From Ephydatia muelleri (Eukaryota > Porifera > Demospongiae > Spongillida > Spongillidae), in assembly GCA_013339895.1 (NCBI GenBank), contig JABACO010000020.1, positions 1,642,564 to 1,706,563 on the forward strand: DNA of 64,000 nucleotides. The letters are read 5' to 3'. The first letter of the stretch is position 1; each line of letters begins with the position of its first letter. Below are positions 1 through 11,971 of the stretch, in pieces. The position numbers were made by a program, and so were the translations under genes. The notes under the pieces were generated by a model that worked only from the letters and a program-made list of their open reading frames with translations, searched no databases and had not been told where the DNA came from.

Positions 1-465
1 TCGAGCCACTGCCCTTATGTGGGTGCATCGGCCCTGCCTGGATCACCTGACTCACGAAAATTACTGCATTAGCTCAGCAGCATGATATAGATGAGGCAGA
101 TCCTTATGTACATGCTGATCTTTTGGGGTATATCTGTCACATGTGTGATAGTCGTTTAACCTAGTATGTTTGACTCTGTGATAAGGATTATGTATAAAAA
201 TGAACTAAAATCAAGCCATATGAGATCTTGTTCCATAACTTAAATACCAAATCATCTGACCACATCATCACTGTTTTGTCACTGTTTCATCACTGTTTCA
301 TCATGCCCACTGCGGCAATATCCCAGCCGAACGTTTCCGGGGGATGTCCCCTTTTTCATGGCCTCAAGGCCCTTTATCTCTTACTGGCACTGGGACCCTC
401 TGAAAGCATGGACGTTAGAACCAGTTGGGCAGGTCCAGCTAAAACTAATGAAATTCGTCATGCAT

Positions 466-1100
466 CTCCTCTCTTCCCCCCTTCCCCCTCTTCCCTCTTT
501 CCCCCTTCCCTCCTTCCCTTCCCTCTTCCTCTTCCCCCCTTCCCTCCCCTTCCCTCTTCCCCCCTTCCCTCTTTCCCCCTTCCTCTTTCCCCCCTTCCCT
601 CTTTCCCCCCTTCCCTCTTCCCTCTTCCCCTTCCCTCTTTCCCTCTTTCCCCCTTCCCTCCTTCCCTCTTTCCCTCTTTCCCTCTTTCCCCCCTCCTTCC
701 CTTCCCTCTTTCCCTCTTCCCCCTCTTCCCCCCTCCCTCTTCCCCCCCTTCCCCTCTTTCCCCCCTTCCCTCTTTCCCCCTTCCCTCTTCCCCCTTCCCT
801 CTTTCCCCCCTTCCCTCTTTCCCTCTTTCCCCCTTCCCCCTTCCCTCTTTCCCCCTTCCCTCTTCCCTCTTTCCCTCTTTCCTCTTTCCCTCCCCCCTTT
901 CCTCCTCTTTCCCCCCTTCCCTCTTCCCTCTGTCCCTTCCCCCTTCCCTCTTTTCCTCTTTCCTTTCCCCCTTCCCTCTTCCCTCTTTCCCTCTTCCCCC
1001 CTTTCCTCTTCCCTCCCCCCTTCCCTCTCCCTCTTTCCCCCCTTCCCTCTTTCCTCTTCCCCCTTCCCTCTTTCGCCCCCTTCCCTTCTTCCCTCCCTCA
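466..1100. repeat. CT-rich satellite (CCCTTTCCCTCTT)n
   Basis: About 635 bases of almost pure pyrimidine made of CCCTT, CCCTCTT and TTTCCCC words. The matching tract in the second copy of the duplication (17863-18133) is about 270 bases. Long open frames on both strands are a consequence of the low complexity and are not genes. Confidence 0.95.
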
Positions 1101-1508
1101 ATTGACAATGCATGCGTGTATAATACAAGCACATGTATAAATTCACGAAAATTATGTAGTTAAGCGTTCATGGTTGTACCCATGGAATCCTTGTCTCGAT
1201 CAAATCAATGCTACCTGTTACCTTTATTAGTAAAATAAAGTTATATTTTCTCAGTCATGGTCAACCAAAGCTTCCAACTAGACTGCTGAAAACGATCATC
1301 AAGCTCCTGAATCAAGAGGTCAAGGGTACTGTTTTAGATCACGTTCATTTATTTGATTCTCTCATGTTCCTCGGTTCGTATAGCTCATACAAATTGCGTG
1401 GGCTATACCTTATTGGATTACACCATGCAAGCATATACTGTAGATGGAGTATCTTGAAATATTTATAGAGAGCTTGTTGATAATTAAGCAATCAAGGAGA
1501 TAATAGTT

Positions 1509-1675
1509 CTGTTTAGTTAGAATTATAGCTAGTTTAGTAAGGATTATAGCTAGTTTAGTAAGGATTGTAGCTAGTTTAGTAAGGATTTAGCTAGTTTAGT
1601 AAGAATTATAGCTAGTTTAGTAAGGATTATAGCTAGTTTAGTAAGGATTATAGCTAGTTTAATAAGGATTAATCA
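1509..1675. repeat. 21-bp tandem repeat, about 8 units
   Basis: The unit is AGCTAGTTTAGTAAGGATTAT with point variants and one 20-base unit. The equivalent array at 18551-18992 has about 20 units, including shortened ones that lack the TTTAG part, so this is a length-variable locus. Confidence 0.92.
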
Positions 1676-1856
1676 ACATTCTTGATCATCATTTACTAAA
1701 GCCACATGGTCACATGGATTCTCATGGATTACATGTTCTTGACATCCTCCTCACAGTACAGATGTAACAGGCTATTATTAGCACAGATACACACTGCAGA
1801 TCAGATTAAGCAAGAAATGATGATGCAGAAACTTTGAGGCAAGTCTGAACCTGCAT

Positions 1857-2400
1857 TCAATGAGATAGAGTTTTCCATCTTTGGCTTCACTATTTAGTCG
1901 TATTCTTTTACCAGGCGTTTAACACCTTGATTAAAGCAGCTAGTACTTCGATCATGTCTGCAGATAGTTGCGACTCGAAGTTTTTTAAGTGATAAATTGT
2001 GGAATACATTCACGCACACATCACGTGATGTGTGCTGCTCCATTGAATGTATCCCATAATGTATCACTTAACAATAATTGTCCCTTGTTTTTAAAAGAAT
2101 ATGATGAAATAGTGAAGCCAAAGATGGAAAAGTCTATCTCATTACATCACCATGATGGGACCTTTTGGTTGCTGATGAGCTGAAGCAAATGAAGCAATCT
2201 CTTGCATTGCAAGCAGGCCCCCACAGGAACATGTTACCTTCTGCAAGCAAGGCTGTGTGTGTGGTTTATTGGCACACGCCAATAAACCACACACACAGCC
2301 TTGCTGCTAGCAGAGACAGAAGGTAACATGTTCCTGTGGGGGCCTGCTTGCAATGCCAAGAGATTGCTTCATTTGCTTCACTCCTTAGCCACCAAAAGAT
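1857..2400. mobile_element. Nested inverted repeats (three hairpins), MITE-like, copy 1
   Basis: The outer arms at 1859-1910 and 2090-2145 are reverse complements (core CCATCTTTGGCTTCACT). Between them 1988-2070 is a second palindrome centred on CACATCACGTGATGTG. Directly downstream, 2168-2388 forms a third, longer hairpin with its centre near 2280 (GGCACACGCC) and arms ending in TGAAGCAAATGAAGCAATCTC and its complement. No transposase is encoded, so these look like non-autonomous foldback or MITE insertions. The same structure lies at 19182-19712. Confidence 0.8.
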
Positions 2401-2764
2401 CCCATCAGTGATGCAATACATACCCACCCCTGATGTCTACAGGGCACACAACTTTCCCCTGTTTTTGTAGTGGAATGTTCATTATTAGGTTAGGATTCAG
2501 CTAATGGCTGACTGTAGGGGCAAAATTGGGAAGCAGTGACCAGTTTCTGCCAGCACATGTGCAGGACATGATGTGACTTTGTGGACTTGACTGCACGCTG
2601 GTACTCTTTTCGATTTAGATCGTTTTTCCATTATCTTTCTGTCTGTTGGACTAATGCGTGTAAATAGATATCCTACTAACTGATTACAAGCAGTTACAAA
2701 ATCCATTGCCACAGGTATATCCCGTGGCTTGTACCAATTCCTTGACACCTTGTGAAAGACTCTG

Positions 2765-2765
<1 letters not shown>

Positions 2766-2802
<37 letters not shown>

Positions 2803-2810
2803 TGGTGTGT

Positions 2811-2884
<74 letters not shown>
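2766..2884. repeat. (TG)n microsatellite
   Basis: Imperfect dinucleotide tract of about 120 bases. The counterpart at 20219-20400 is about 180 bases. Confidence 0.97.
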
Positions 2885-2888
<4 letters not shown>

Positions 2889-3230
2889 GAGATACTTCTT
2901 ACCAGTGCTCGTCCTTGAGGCAAGCCCTACTGCAGTTCTGAGCCCATCTCTCCTATCTCCTCATCTGTGGTGCTGAGCAGTGTAATCTTGATGTGTCCCT
3001 TCTTCACACACTCCTCTCACATGCACACACATATGTGCGAACATCTGTCATCAAAGAGCTGTTTTGATGATCCCACACTGTAACATAGCAACAGGGAGTG
3101 GCAATGCATTTTATGCATCTATCGGTATCTCTACACAGCAATTTGCATAAATTTTGCAGTACAAGTGGGTGTCATCACAATGTCTGGGGGATTCTTGAGT
3201 TACCAATTCATGATGTTGCAGCTACATAAG

Positions 3231-3262
<32 letters not shown>

Positions 3263-5343
3263 GGAATCTTCATACTGAGTACTAAGCCAGATTGCTCTGG
3301 GTCAAGCGCAGGTAGCAGCAGCCTGATCAATGCTATACCACATTACAGGGGGGGGGGGGGTACTGGGCATCAATTTACCATATTATGTACCTTATCTAGC
3401 TAGCAGGAAAGATTAAGTTGCATGTGTTAAGTGTTTACTTACAGATTGAATAAAGATTGCTAAAAAGCCATTGAAGTTGTGTTTTTGTTGTAACCAGTGT
3501 ATCAGAATGTTCTAAAATGTGCACTAAATAGAATTGTATCATATGTAAACTCCCTTAGGTTGTGGGGTAAATATAATTGACAGCAGGAAGAAGTTAATTG
3601 CCCGGCAAGACAGGGTTAAAGTTTGTTGCCTAACAAGAGAGGGGCTATTAGTAAGAGGTGGGGTTCAGTGGAAGTGGTTAAATAAAGAGCTGTGCCTACA
3701 TGGCTTCCACTTGACAATCCACTGTAGCAAATTGAGGACAATTTGGTGATCTCCCATCCTGCTATTCTATTATCGATGAATATTGATATTGTTAACCCTC
3801 TTGACTACTGGTGGTCCAGTGACCACTATTAACCCTCTGGTGACCAACACTCTTGTAACTCCTATTTGGTAACCCTCTAGTGATCATTACGTAGTAAACA
3901 CCACTAATCATTAACCTTTCTGGTTCCCATGTTAGGATGCACACCAGCCGCACCAGCAATTAACCCTCTTGTGACTATCCTACATGTACATTAACCCACT
4001 TGGTGACCAATACTCCAGTGACCACTACTCATTAACCCTCCAGTGACCACTACTCATTAACCCTCTAGTAACCAACCTGTCAGGTTCCATTGTTGCCATG
4101 TTAGTTTAGGTGCACGCCATCACATGGTACCGAGTGTACTTTGTAAGCAACTTTGTAGGTTACTATAAACATTACTTTGGCATTGAAAGTGTCTTCAGCG
4201 TTATCGCCATCTTTTCATAACCGACACTGCATGTATTGCAAACAGCAGATAAGCCCACTGCCGTCACTTCTCCCAGAGGGGCATGCAAGCTTTGGGCTGT
4301 GGATATGGGTGCAGCAGCTGGAGGAAGTGTGGGGGCAAAAAAGGGTTAAGAGTGGCATCCTGAAGGGAATGATGATATGTGGCCTTAGACTGTGGCCATG
4401 TGGGAGAGGGAACACCTCTTAATGATGTCTGCTTCCTCAAGTTTTGTGGTCTCATTCTGCTGAAGGGACTGTGGTTCAACCTTTTCTGTCAGATTGCCTT
4501 TTAAGGGCCTGTTTGAAATTGGTCAGTGTTTTCTGCATCATTCGTGTTGAGAAGCAAGTTTGTAGACCTATTATATTTGCCTTATAAGGACTGATTTGCA
4601 ACCTCAAAGGTCTGGCAGTGAAACACATAAGTCCCCTGGCGTCCATTCCCTACCTATTTGATGGTTTTGTTCCAGTATCTTCAGCAATATGGAAGGAGAG
4701 GGGGAGTTAGCATTCTGTGCTAATATGCATGGCCTTTTATGGGATAGTATGTAGTGTGGGTGTTTCTAGTTCTTACAACTTGTTTATTTGATGCAAGCTG
4801 TAATTCCCCCAATAGTAGGTTCACACACACACACACACACACATACACACACACACACACACATACACACACACACACACTTGTAGTTGCTACTATATCA
4901 TTTATATGTTACCATGGTGATGTTTAGGTCATTTTGTATTATCATTTTGTAATGACCACCATTCAGCCTGGTGTGTTCTCTGTGGCATTGTGCAGAGCTT
5001 TCACTCATACTATGGCGGCTGTGTAGCTATTTGGATAGAATGGGGTTGCAGCTTGTACCTAGTGCTGCTGCTATCAATGGGGTGACATGTATTGCATTCT
5101 GTTTATTGTAGCCATGTATAGGGGAAAGCTAGCCTGGATTGCCCTCTGTCTCCATTCCACCCTCTCCACCTTTTTCTTCTCCCATCCTTCTTTTGTCATC
5201 TCCTCTACTTCCTGTCCGTCTTAAGCACCATCTGAAGCAATTTCCTCCACACTTGGCACCTCTCTCTCCTCTCTCTCTCTCTCCTTTGATGTTGTACATT
5301 CCATCTTCCATGTATCTTCTTATCCACTCATTCTCTACAACAG

Positions 5344-5585
5344 AAAGCAGCCTTTCAAGATGTTGTGGTCACCTGTCCTCCATCTTGTCCACCTTACGCC
5401 CTCCTCACCCTTCTCACGCCTCATAAGCCAGCAGGTGTCCATGGCGTTTCGTGTCCACCTCCACTCCTCACTCCTCCACACCCACAAGGCCAACACAAAG
5501 GAACTGCTGCTCCGATTCTTCGAGGGTGTGAAGCCAGACTGCAGCAGCAAACCTCTCCTAAGACTGACCCTGATATGGAAGTCAG
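5344..5585 (+). pseudogene. AIMP2 exon 3 copy with frameshift
   Basis: Same exon as 22884-23121, with the same CAG acceptor and GTGAGA donor. It is 242 bases against 238. One extra T near 5411 shifts the frame inside the stretch that reads ALLTLSRLIS in the intact copy, and an extra CTG codon duplicates a leucine near 5505. No exon 4 follows before the gap, and exons 1-2 would lie outside the window. It is either a partial pseudogene or an allelic contig with a base error; the single-base nature of the lesion does not decide between them. Confidence 0.85.
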
Positions 5586-6364
5586 GTGAGACCATCCCAT
5601 CATCTCTTGGCCATTTTCGTAATGGCTTAAGCATGTAAGCATTGGCCCCCCCACCTTAGGATTTTTAGCCGAACAAGCAGAAGGGTTTGTGACAGTAGTG
5701 CCTTAGGATTTTTAGCCGAACAAGCAGAAGGGTTGTGGACAGTAGTGCCTTAGGATGTTTAGCCAAACAAGCAGAAGGGTTGTGACAGGAGTGCCTTAGG
5801 GTGTAACTATTTGGCCTCTATCTCCTGCCCTTCTCCAAGCCATGTTATGTAGGAGAGTACACGTACGTAGCAAACCAAAAACCCCACCTGCCTCTAGAGA
5901 ACAATATTCATTACAATCAATTCCCAGTGACCTGTACAATTGTTTTAGTGCTGCATGCCCTCCTCCCCTGTCCAGGATTAGCCCTGCAGTACTCCTACTC
6001 CCTCTCCCTTCAATGCCATCTCCTTGTAGCGTTCTCCTACCCCACCCACAAAATACTAAACTCTTGTGTTGTACATGTATGTGTGTGTCTGTGTGTGTGT
6101 TTGTTGTGTGTGTGTCTGTCTGTGTGTTGTACTGTGTGTATGTTATGTATGTGTGTATATGTTTGCATGTGTGTGCATGTTGTTTGTTTTGCATGTGTGT
6201 GTGCATGTTGGTGTGTGTGCTGCAAAGTTCAGACATCACACAACTTTTACCTTATATGGTCAAATGGTATTGTTTGGGCATTTTAACACAAACCATGGGC
6301 CAGAGGTCCAAACACTTCCTTGCGGATGTCAGGGCCTTTTTACCTTAGCTAAACTATGTGTGGG

Positions 6365-6715
6365 AGGGATGTGAGGAAGCAGGTGGTGGTGGTGAGGAGG
6401 GCAGGAGGTGGGGGGGGAGGGCAGGAGGTGGGGGGGGGGGGGCAGGAGGTGGGGGGGAGGGCAGTAGGTGGGGGGGAGGGCAGAGGGGGGGGAGGCAGGA
6501 GTGGGGGGGGGCAGGAGGGGGAGGGCAGGAGGTGGAGGAGGGCAGGAGGTGGGGGGAGGGCAGGAGGTGGGGGAGGGCAGGAGGTGGGGGGAGGGCAGGA
6601 GGTGGGGGAGGGCAGGAGGGGGGAGGGCAGGAGGTGAGGGGAGGGCAGGAGGTGGGGGGAAGGGCAGCAGGTGGGGGGGTGGGGAGGAGGGCAGTAGTTG
6701 GGGAGGAGGTAATAG
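6365..6715. repeat. G-rich minisatellite (GGGCAGGAGGTGGGG)n
   Basis: Purine-rich, with irregular units of about 16-20 bases containing G runs, so quadruplex formation is possible. The copy at 23865-24260 is more degenerate. The long minus-strand frames through it are low-complexity artefacts. Confidence 0.93.
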
Positions 6716-6860
6716 ATGTGAATAAGTGGTAATGGGAATTGGTGATGATGTGATGTGGAGGTGAGGAGGAGGTGAGGGGAGGGGAGGTGGAGGTGAGGAG
6801 GGGACTAATGGAATGATGGCAGTGGACCATGAGTGGAATATGTGTTGAGGTATGTGTTGT

Positions 6861-7860
6861 NNNNNNNNNNNNNNNNNNNNNNNNNNNNNNNNNNNNNNNN
6901 NNNNNNNNNNNNNNNNNNNNNNNNNNNNNNNNNNNNNNNNNNNNNNNNNNNNNNNNNNNNNNNNNNNNNNNNNNNNNNNNNNNNNNNNNNNNNNNNNNNN
7001 NNNNNNNNNNNNNNNNNNNNNNNNNNNNNNNNNNNNNNNNNNNNNNNNNNNNNNNNNNNNNNNNNNNNNNNNNNNNNNNNNNNNNNNNNNNNNNNNNNNN
7101 NNNNNNNNNNNNNNNNNNNNNNNNNNNNNNNNNNNNNNNNNNNNNNNNNNNNNNNNNNNNNNNNNNNNNNNNNNNNNNNNNNNNNNNNNNNNNNNNNNNN
7201 NNNNNNNNNNNNNNNNNNNNNNNNNNNNNNNNNNNNNNNNNNNNNNNNNNNNNNNNNNNNNNNNNNNNNNNNNNNNNNNNNNNNNNNNNNNNNNNNNNNN
7301 NNNNNNNNNNNNNNNNNNNNNNNNNNNNNNNNNNNNNNNNNNNNNNNNNNNNNNNNNNNNNNNNNNNNNNNNNNNNNNNNNNNNNNNNNNNNNNNNNNNN
7401 NNNNNNNNNNNNNNNNNNNNNNNNNNNNNNNNNNNNNNNNNNNNNNNNNNNNNNNNNNNNNNNNNNNNNNNNNNNNNNNNNNNNNNNNNNNNNNNNNNNN
7501 NNNNNNNNNNNNNNNNNNNNNNNNNNNNNNNNNNNNNNNNNNNNNNNNNNNNNNNNNNNNNNNNNNNNNNNNNNNNNNNNNNNNNNNNNNNNNNNNNNNN
7601 NNNNNNNNNNNNNNNNNNNNNNNNNNNNNNNNNNNNNNNNNNNNNNNNNNNNNNNNNNNNNNNNNNNNNNNNNNNNNNNNNNNNNNNNNNNNNNNNNNNN
7701 NNNNNNNNNNNNNNNNNNNNNNNNNNNNNNNNNNNNNNNNNNNNNNNNNNNNNNNNNNNNNNNNNNNNNNNNNNNNNNNNNNNNNNNNNNNNNNNNNNNN
7801 NNNNNNNNNNNNNNNNNNNNNNNNNNNNNNNNNNNNNNNNNNNNNNNNNNNNNNNNNNNN
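6861..7860. other. Assembly gap (1000 N)
   Basis: Exactly 1000 unknown bases, the usual fixed size for a scaffold gap of unknown length. It separates copy 1 of the duplication from the PH-SH3-RA gene and probably hides that gene's 5' exons. Confidence 0.99.
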
Positions 7861-7995
7861 TCCTTTATCCAAGACAAAAGCAGACTTTACTGACCCAGCA
7901 GAAAGGTGTGTAGCATAACTGGCTTTTGAAACTCCAGTGACTCATGATTTTTCTTTTTGGGGCCCGCCCTTTGGCGGACCCTCATTCTGTGCTCA

Positions 7996-10154
7996 GATGT
8001 CCTGTTGATTGCCATCCCTATCAACAAGAACAAGAAGACCTACAAGTTGAGGGAGAGGGTCCAACTGGTACAATCCTGGGCCACAGATACTCTGGGGAAG
8101 GGCTCCGAAAGAGGTTAGAAGGGTTGTGCTTGGAGGGGGAAGGGCTCTGAAAGAGGTTAGAAGGGTTGTGCTTGGAGGGGGAAGGGCTCTGAAAGAGGTT
8201 AGAAGGGTTGTGCTTGGAGGGGGAAGGGCTCTGAAAGAGGTTAGAAGGGTTGTGCTTGGAGGGGGAAGGGTGGGGGACAAGGGAAGGGGGGAAAAGACGA
8301 GGGGAAGGGGAGGGGAAGAGGAAAGGGATCCACATCATGAGACTGATCTGTTACATGCAATAATATCCACCCCAACTCCATTTGGTGTGGTTGTTAACAA
8401 ATCTTCACATTTTTAGCAGTGATTATAGCAGGTGTAATGTTTGCACTCAGTAGTTTTAATAACTAGTTAGTTAGTAGTGGTAAGTAGTAATTCATTTGGC
8501 ATAATGTTCTATTGCAGGCTTTTCATTTGGCACTCCACTCAGAACATACCACTTTCTGGCTTCGTCACCTGAAGAAAAGACAGCCTGGTTCTCAGACATC
8601 TACGCCAACATCTTAACACAGAAGCAGCTCCTATCCAAGGTCAGGATTTCTCATCTGTGCACACACATGCACACACAAATACACACATATGCACACACAT
8701 GCACACATACATGCACACACACACCTGCACACACACATGCACACACGCACGTAAAGCTTCCAGTATGCACAATTACTGCTACCAGTTGAAGGACACTTAA
8801 TGAAACATGACTATCTGATGAGAATGGTGCACAGTATGTATTGGTATCTGCACACATTGCAGTGCATGAAGTGTTTACAGCGAACCTGTACACACCTTCA
8901 GAGTATAAAGACACGCACCCACACATACACGCGCACAAAAAACACAAATGACACAAATAACAACACGCTAATGACACATAAACAAATGACATGTACACAC
9001 AAATGACACACAAATCACACACACATGCACACACACATACACACACACAATCACACACACATGCACACACACATACACACACACATACACACACACATAC
9101 ACACATACACACACACACGTCACATATGGTGTTACATGGCTATGTAAAGGGTACAGTTCCAGTTTCTATACACAATTCTATTATTTTGACAGCTATTAAC
9201 ACATTTGAGCATCCCAGATGAAATCTTCGAATGTCTGCAAATGAAAGCAAAAGTGGACTACATTGGTTTTGTCACAGATGGTATGTTCTCTGGACGATGC
9301 GTCCTATCATCTGTGATCCCCTGCACCTCCTCCCCTGCCCCACCCCCTTACCTCACCTTCCTCCCCTGCCCTGCTAGAGCTTAGCTTCAACCGTGATGAC
9401 GAAATAATGGTATTTGGTTTCAAAGACACCTCAGAAGTGTGGCGACCGGTGGGTGTGGCTTGCTGTTGTTGAGGGACGGAAAGGGGGCACTAAATAAATT
9501 TTGAATTTAACCCTTTTCCAGGGCCTGTATAAGGAAGAGCCATTTGACCCTACACCAGAGTGGTATTTTGGAACGTTCAAAGGCAACATGGGGTGGTTTC
9601 CTGGTGGGTGTGGTCTCTATAAAGTGTTTTTTTTTTGCTGTGTGTTCTATTGGTTCACTTTTGCACCCAGCAAGCTGTGTTCACCCTGAAGGCAAGCAGC
9701 AGATGGAGCCAACTCCAGAGGTAAGGGGAACACCCCTCTCCCTCCCCCTTCCACCTCCACACAGCAAATAGCTCTACACATCACTCACCACACCAATAGC
9801 TCCACACATCACACCAATAACTCCACTTCTTTTCCCCTCCTACAGCAACTACATCCTCCTACTATGCGGACTGTGTTGTCACTGAGACAGCGAATGGTTG
9901 AACTTGTAAGTCCTACTACGTGACCACCTCCCACTGCACCACACCCTCTGGCTCCTCCCTCTTTTTTACATCCCCTCCTCTCCATCCCCTCACACAGACC
10001 GGTCGGCAGATATTGCCACTTTCGAGTGAAGGACGTATAGCCAAGGTGTCGTTGGGGGATGACACGTCCAAGACCCTTCGCATTGCAGATGAGTGGCCGA
10101 TTGAGACCGTCATTGAGTGAGTGTTGGCATGTGTGTATGTGTACGTGTGTGCGG

Positions 10155-10239
<85 letters not shown>

Positions 10240-11353
10240 GTGCATGTGTGGTGTGTGTATGTTCCCCCCCTCCCCCGGTACAATTATGGGAGTCCCTGCA
10301 CTTCATATATGGTGCATCCAACCCCTCAAGATTGTTCTTGTACCATTGGGGATACACACATACACATCATGTTGTGTTTGAAAAGCAATTTTCATTTTTG
10401 TCAACAAAACTTGTATTTATACTAATCTATTTTTTTAATTTTTTTCAACATATTAATTTTATTGTACGATTAAACAGCAGAACACAAACACGAGAAGGCA
10501 ACGCACTATGAATATTTATGTTCACATAACCCAATATACATGTATGTGATTGGTCCGTGTATATTTGTAGGCCCTCATTTCTCCCCCACGCACACACATC
10601 CCTCTTTCCCAGTTCACCTGATAGATTGGGTGTTGTATGTAGCAGTTTCCACCTTAACACCTTCATATTTGCTAGTCTATCATATAATTTTTCCTACAAT
10701 ATTTTGGGCACAGCTGTTATCTAGAAACTATTTCCCCACTAAAAATCAAACCTATGTTTTTAAATCTGTTTCCTGGTTTCTAAGGACATTTTTCAAAGTG
10801 ATTCCTGAAGGCAATTACGCATGGAGTCTGAGCGAGCAGTCAGTGGATGGCACAGGTGTGTGTTGGTGCTCTCCTCCCCCTCTATCTCTTCCACCTGCAT
10901 CCCCATCCCCTATCTCCCTCCTACTCCTACCTACATACCCTATATCCTCCTCCCTATCCTTCCCCCTCCTCCCCACCCTCCCTTCTCCCCTATCCACCCT
11001 CCTCCTCCCCTATCCTTCCCCCTCCTCCCCATCCTCCCTATCCTTCCCTGCTCCCCTATCCCCTCCTCCTCCATGGTATTTATTGTTCCCCTATAATGTT
11101 ATTTAATGCCTTCCCCTAGTGGATCGTCTGCTGGAGCTAGACGAGTTGCCCAGTAGTGTAGTGGACTTCTGGGGCAAGAATAAAGTAAGAAATACCCTAC
11201 AAGATGTAGGACTATATGTGTATTTAAACATAACTGATGTAGCTGGGGACCATTGTATGCAATGTGGTTGTTGAGATTCTTTGCCATTAGGACCAAATGA
11301 AGCTCGTCATCAAACAGACCTTGATCAACACCACTGAGTGTTCTGAGGTGTGA
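7996..11353 (+). CDS. PH-SH3-RA domain signalling protein, 3' part (RhoGEF-like)
   Basis: Eleven exons join in phase: 7996-8113, 8518-8639, 9193-9280, 9378-9448, 9522-9603, 9671-9720, 9846-9905, 9998-10116, 10785-10855, 11120-11184 and 11291-11353, with the stop at 11351. The product opens inside a pleckstrin-homology domain (DVLLIAIPINKNKKTYKLRE, then RTYHFLASSPEEKTAWFSDI with the conserved helix tryptophan). An SH3 domain follows (KVDYIGFVTDELSFNRDDEI, then EWYFGTFKGNMGWFP), and then a Ras-association domain (KTLRIADEWPIETVI, then DELPSSVVDFWGKNKDQMKL). PH domains of this type usually follow a DH domain, so a Rho exchange factor is inferred, but any catalytic part would lie in or beyond the gap. 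A further exon may end at 7905. PH binds membrane lipid, SH3 binds proline motifs and RA binds Ras-like GTPases. The exact family is not recognised. Confidence 0.75.
8098..8268. repeat. 42-bp tandem repeat carrying a 5' splice site, 4 units
   Basis: Units start at 8098, 8140, 8182 and 8224, each with AAGGGCTCTGAAAGAGGTTAGA. The first unit spans the end of a coding exon (8113) and its donor GTTAGA; the other three repeat that exon end and donor inside the intron. Only the first donor keeps the PH frame, because TAG follows in frame. Confidence 0.9.
10150..10237. repeat. (TG)n microsatellite
   Basis: Intronic tract between two exons that encode the RA domain of the PH-SH3-RA gene. Confidence 0.95.
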
Positions 11354-11965
11354 CATCATCACGTGGGAGGACCCACAGGAGATGCTTTCGTGGACTTTGT
11401 GTCACCCAGGTCATGTTGCCATGACGTTTATTTATATTTCGGTTCTGTTTTGTTGTGCCTCTTTACTGTGTCATATCATCTGCATTCAGTGTATCATCGG
11501 ATGAATAGCTCATGATGTCGAGAATGGCTCTTCAAACATTCATAGCTTTGCACTAAAGTGGTTAAAACGAAAGCCCTTGACCAAATCTTCAAAATGAGTT
11601 ATTGGTTAAAATAATCCTGGAGTAGATTAAACCTCAAGAAATAAGATATATTTGGGCTTTAATGACATATTATTGGTAGTTAATTGAAATCAATGAGTGG
11701 CGTTGTGCTGAATAAGTTGATTTGAATATTATGTTTGGTTTCTTGAAATGAACTGTAACATACTATAACATTTTAATTCATTTCATCTTAATTATTAACC
11801 TATTAGAAGAATTTATATCCAAAAACCAGTTTAAATTTTGTTCTCACATTGCAGTACATATGTTGCTATGGAGACACCTCAGGTACACCAAGATGTAGGA
11901 GATGTTCTGTAGTTAAATATGTGGCGCTAACAATTGTAACAACATAATTTTTCCCACCAAAAACC

Positions 11966-11971
11966 AATAAA
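11966..11971 (+). terminator. Poly(A) signal AATAAA of the PH-SH3-RA gene
   Basis: Canonical hexamer 613 bases after the stop, followed by an A run near 11987. It lies only about 85 bases from the stop codon of the convergent PRPSAP gene, so the two 3' UTRs probably abut or overlap. Confidence 0.6.

Larger units (their letters stand above)
1..6860 (+). repeat. Copy 1 of a ~7 kb duplicated segment (AIMP2 intron 2 - exon 3 - intron 3)
   Basis: The first base of the window aligns with 17409, and the match continues to the assembly gap at 6861 in the same order and orientation. By eye the copies differ by scattered one-base changes and by the lengths of tandem repeats. Neither duplication boundary is visible: one end is the window edge and the other is the gap. 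Within the copy are a CT-rich satellite, 21-bp repeats, nested hairpins, (TG)n, an AIMP2 exon 3 copy and a G-rich minisatellite. It is either a real segmental duplication or a second haplotype contig placed next to the first; the adjacent 1000-N gap favours the latter. Confidence 0.93.

Noticed and set aside
228..1163. Long Pro/Ser/Phe and Gly/Arg/Glu/Lys frames
   Set aside because: Pure low complexity from the CT-rich satellite, open in several frames on both strands; the array differs in length between the two copies.
4177..4422. 81-codon frame kept in both copies of the duplication
   Set aside because: The copies are nearly identical overall, so an open frame is expected to be shared. It lies in AIMP2 intron 2, has no recognisable domain and overlaps equal frames on the other strand.
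6354..7893. Frames of 350-500 codons across the N gap
   Set aside because: They consist almost wholly of unknown bases.
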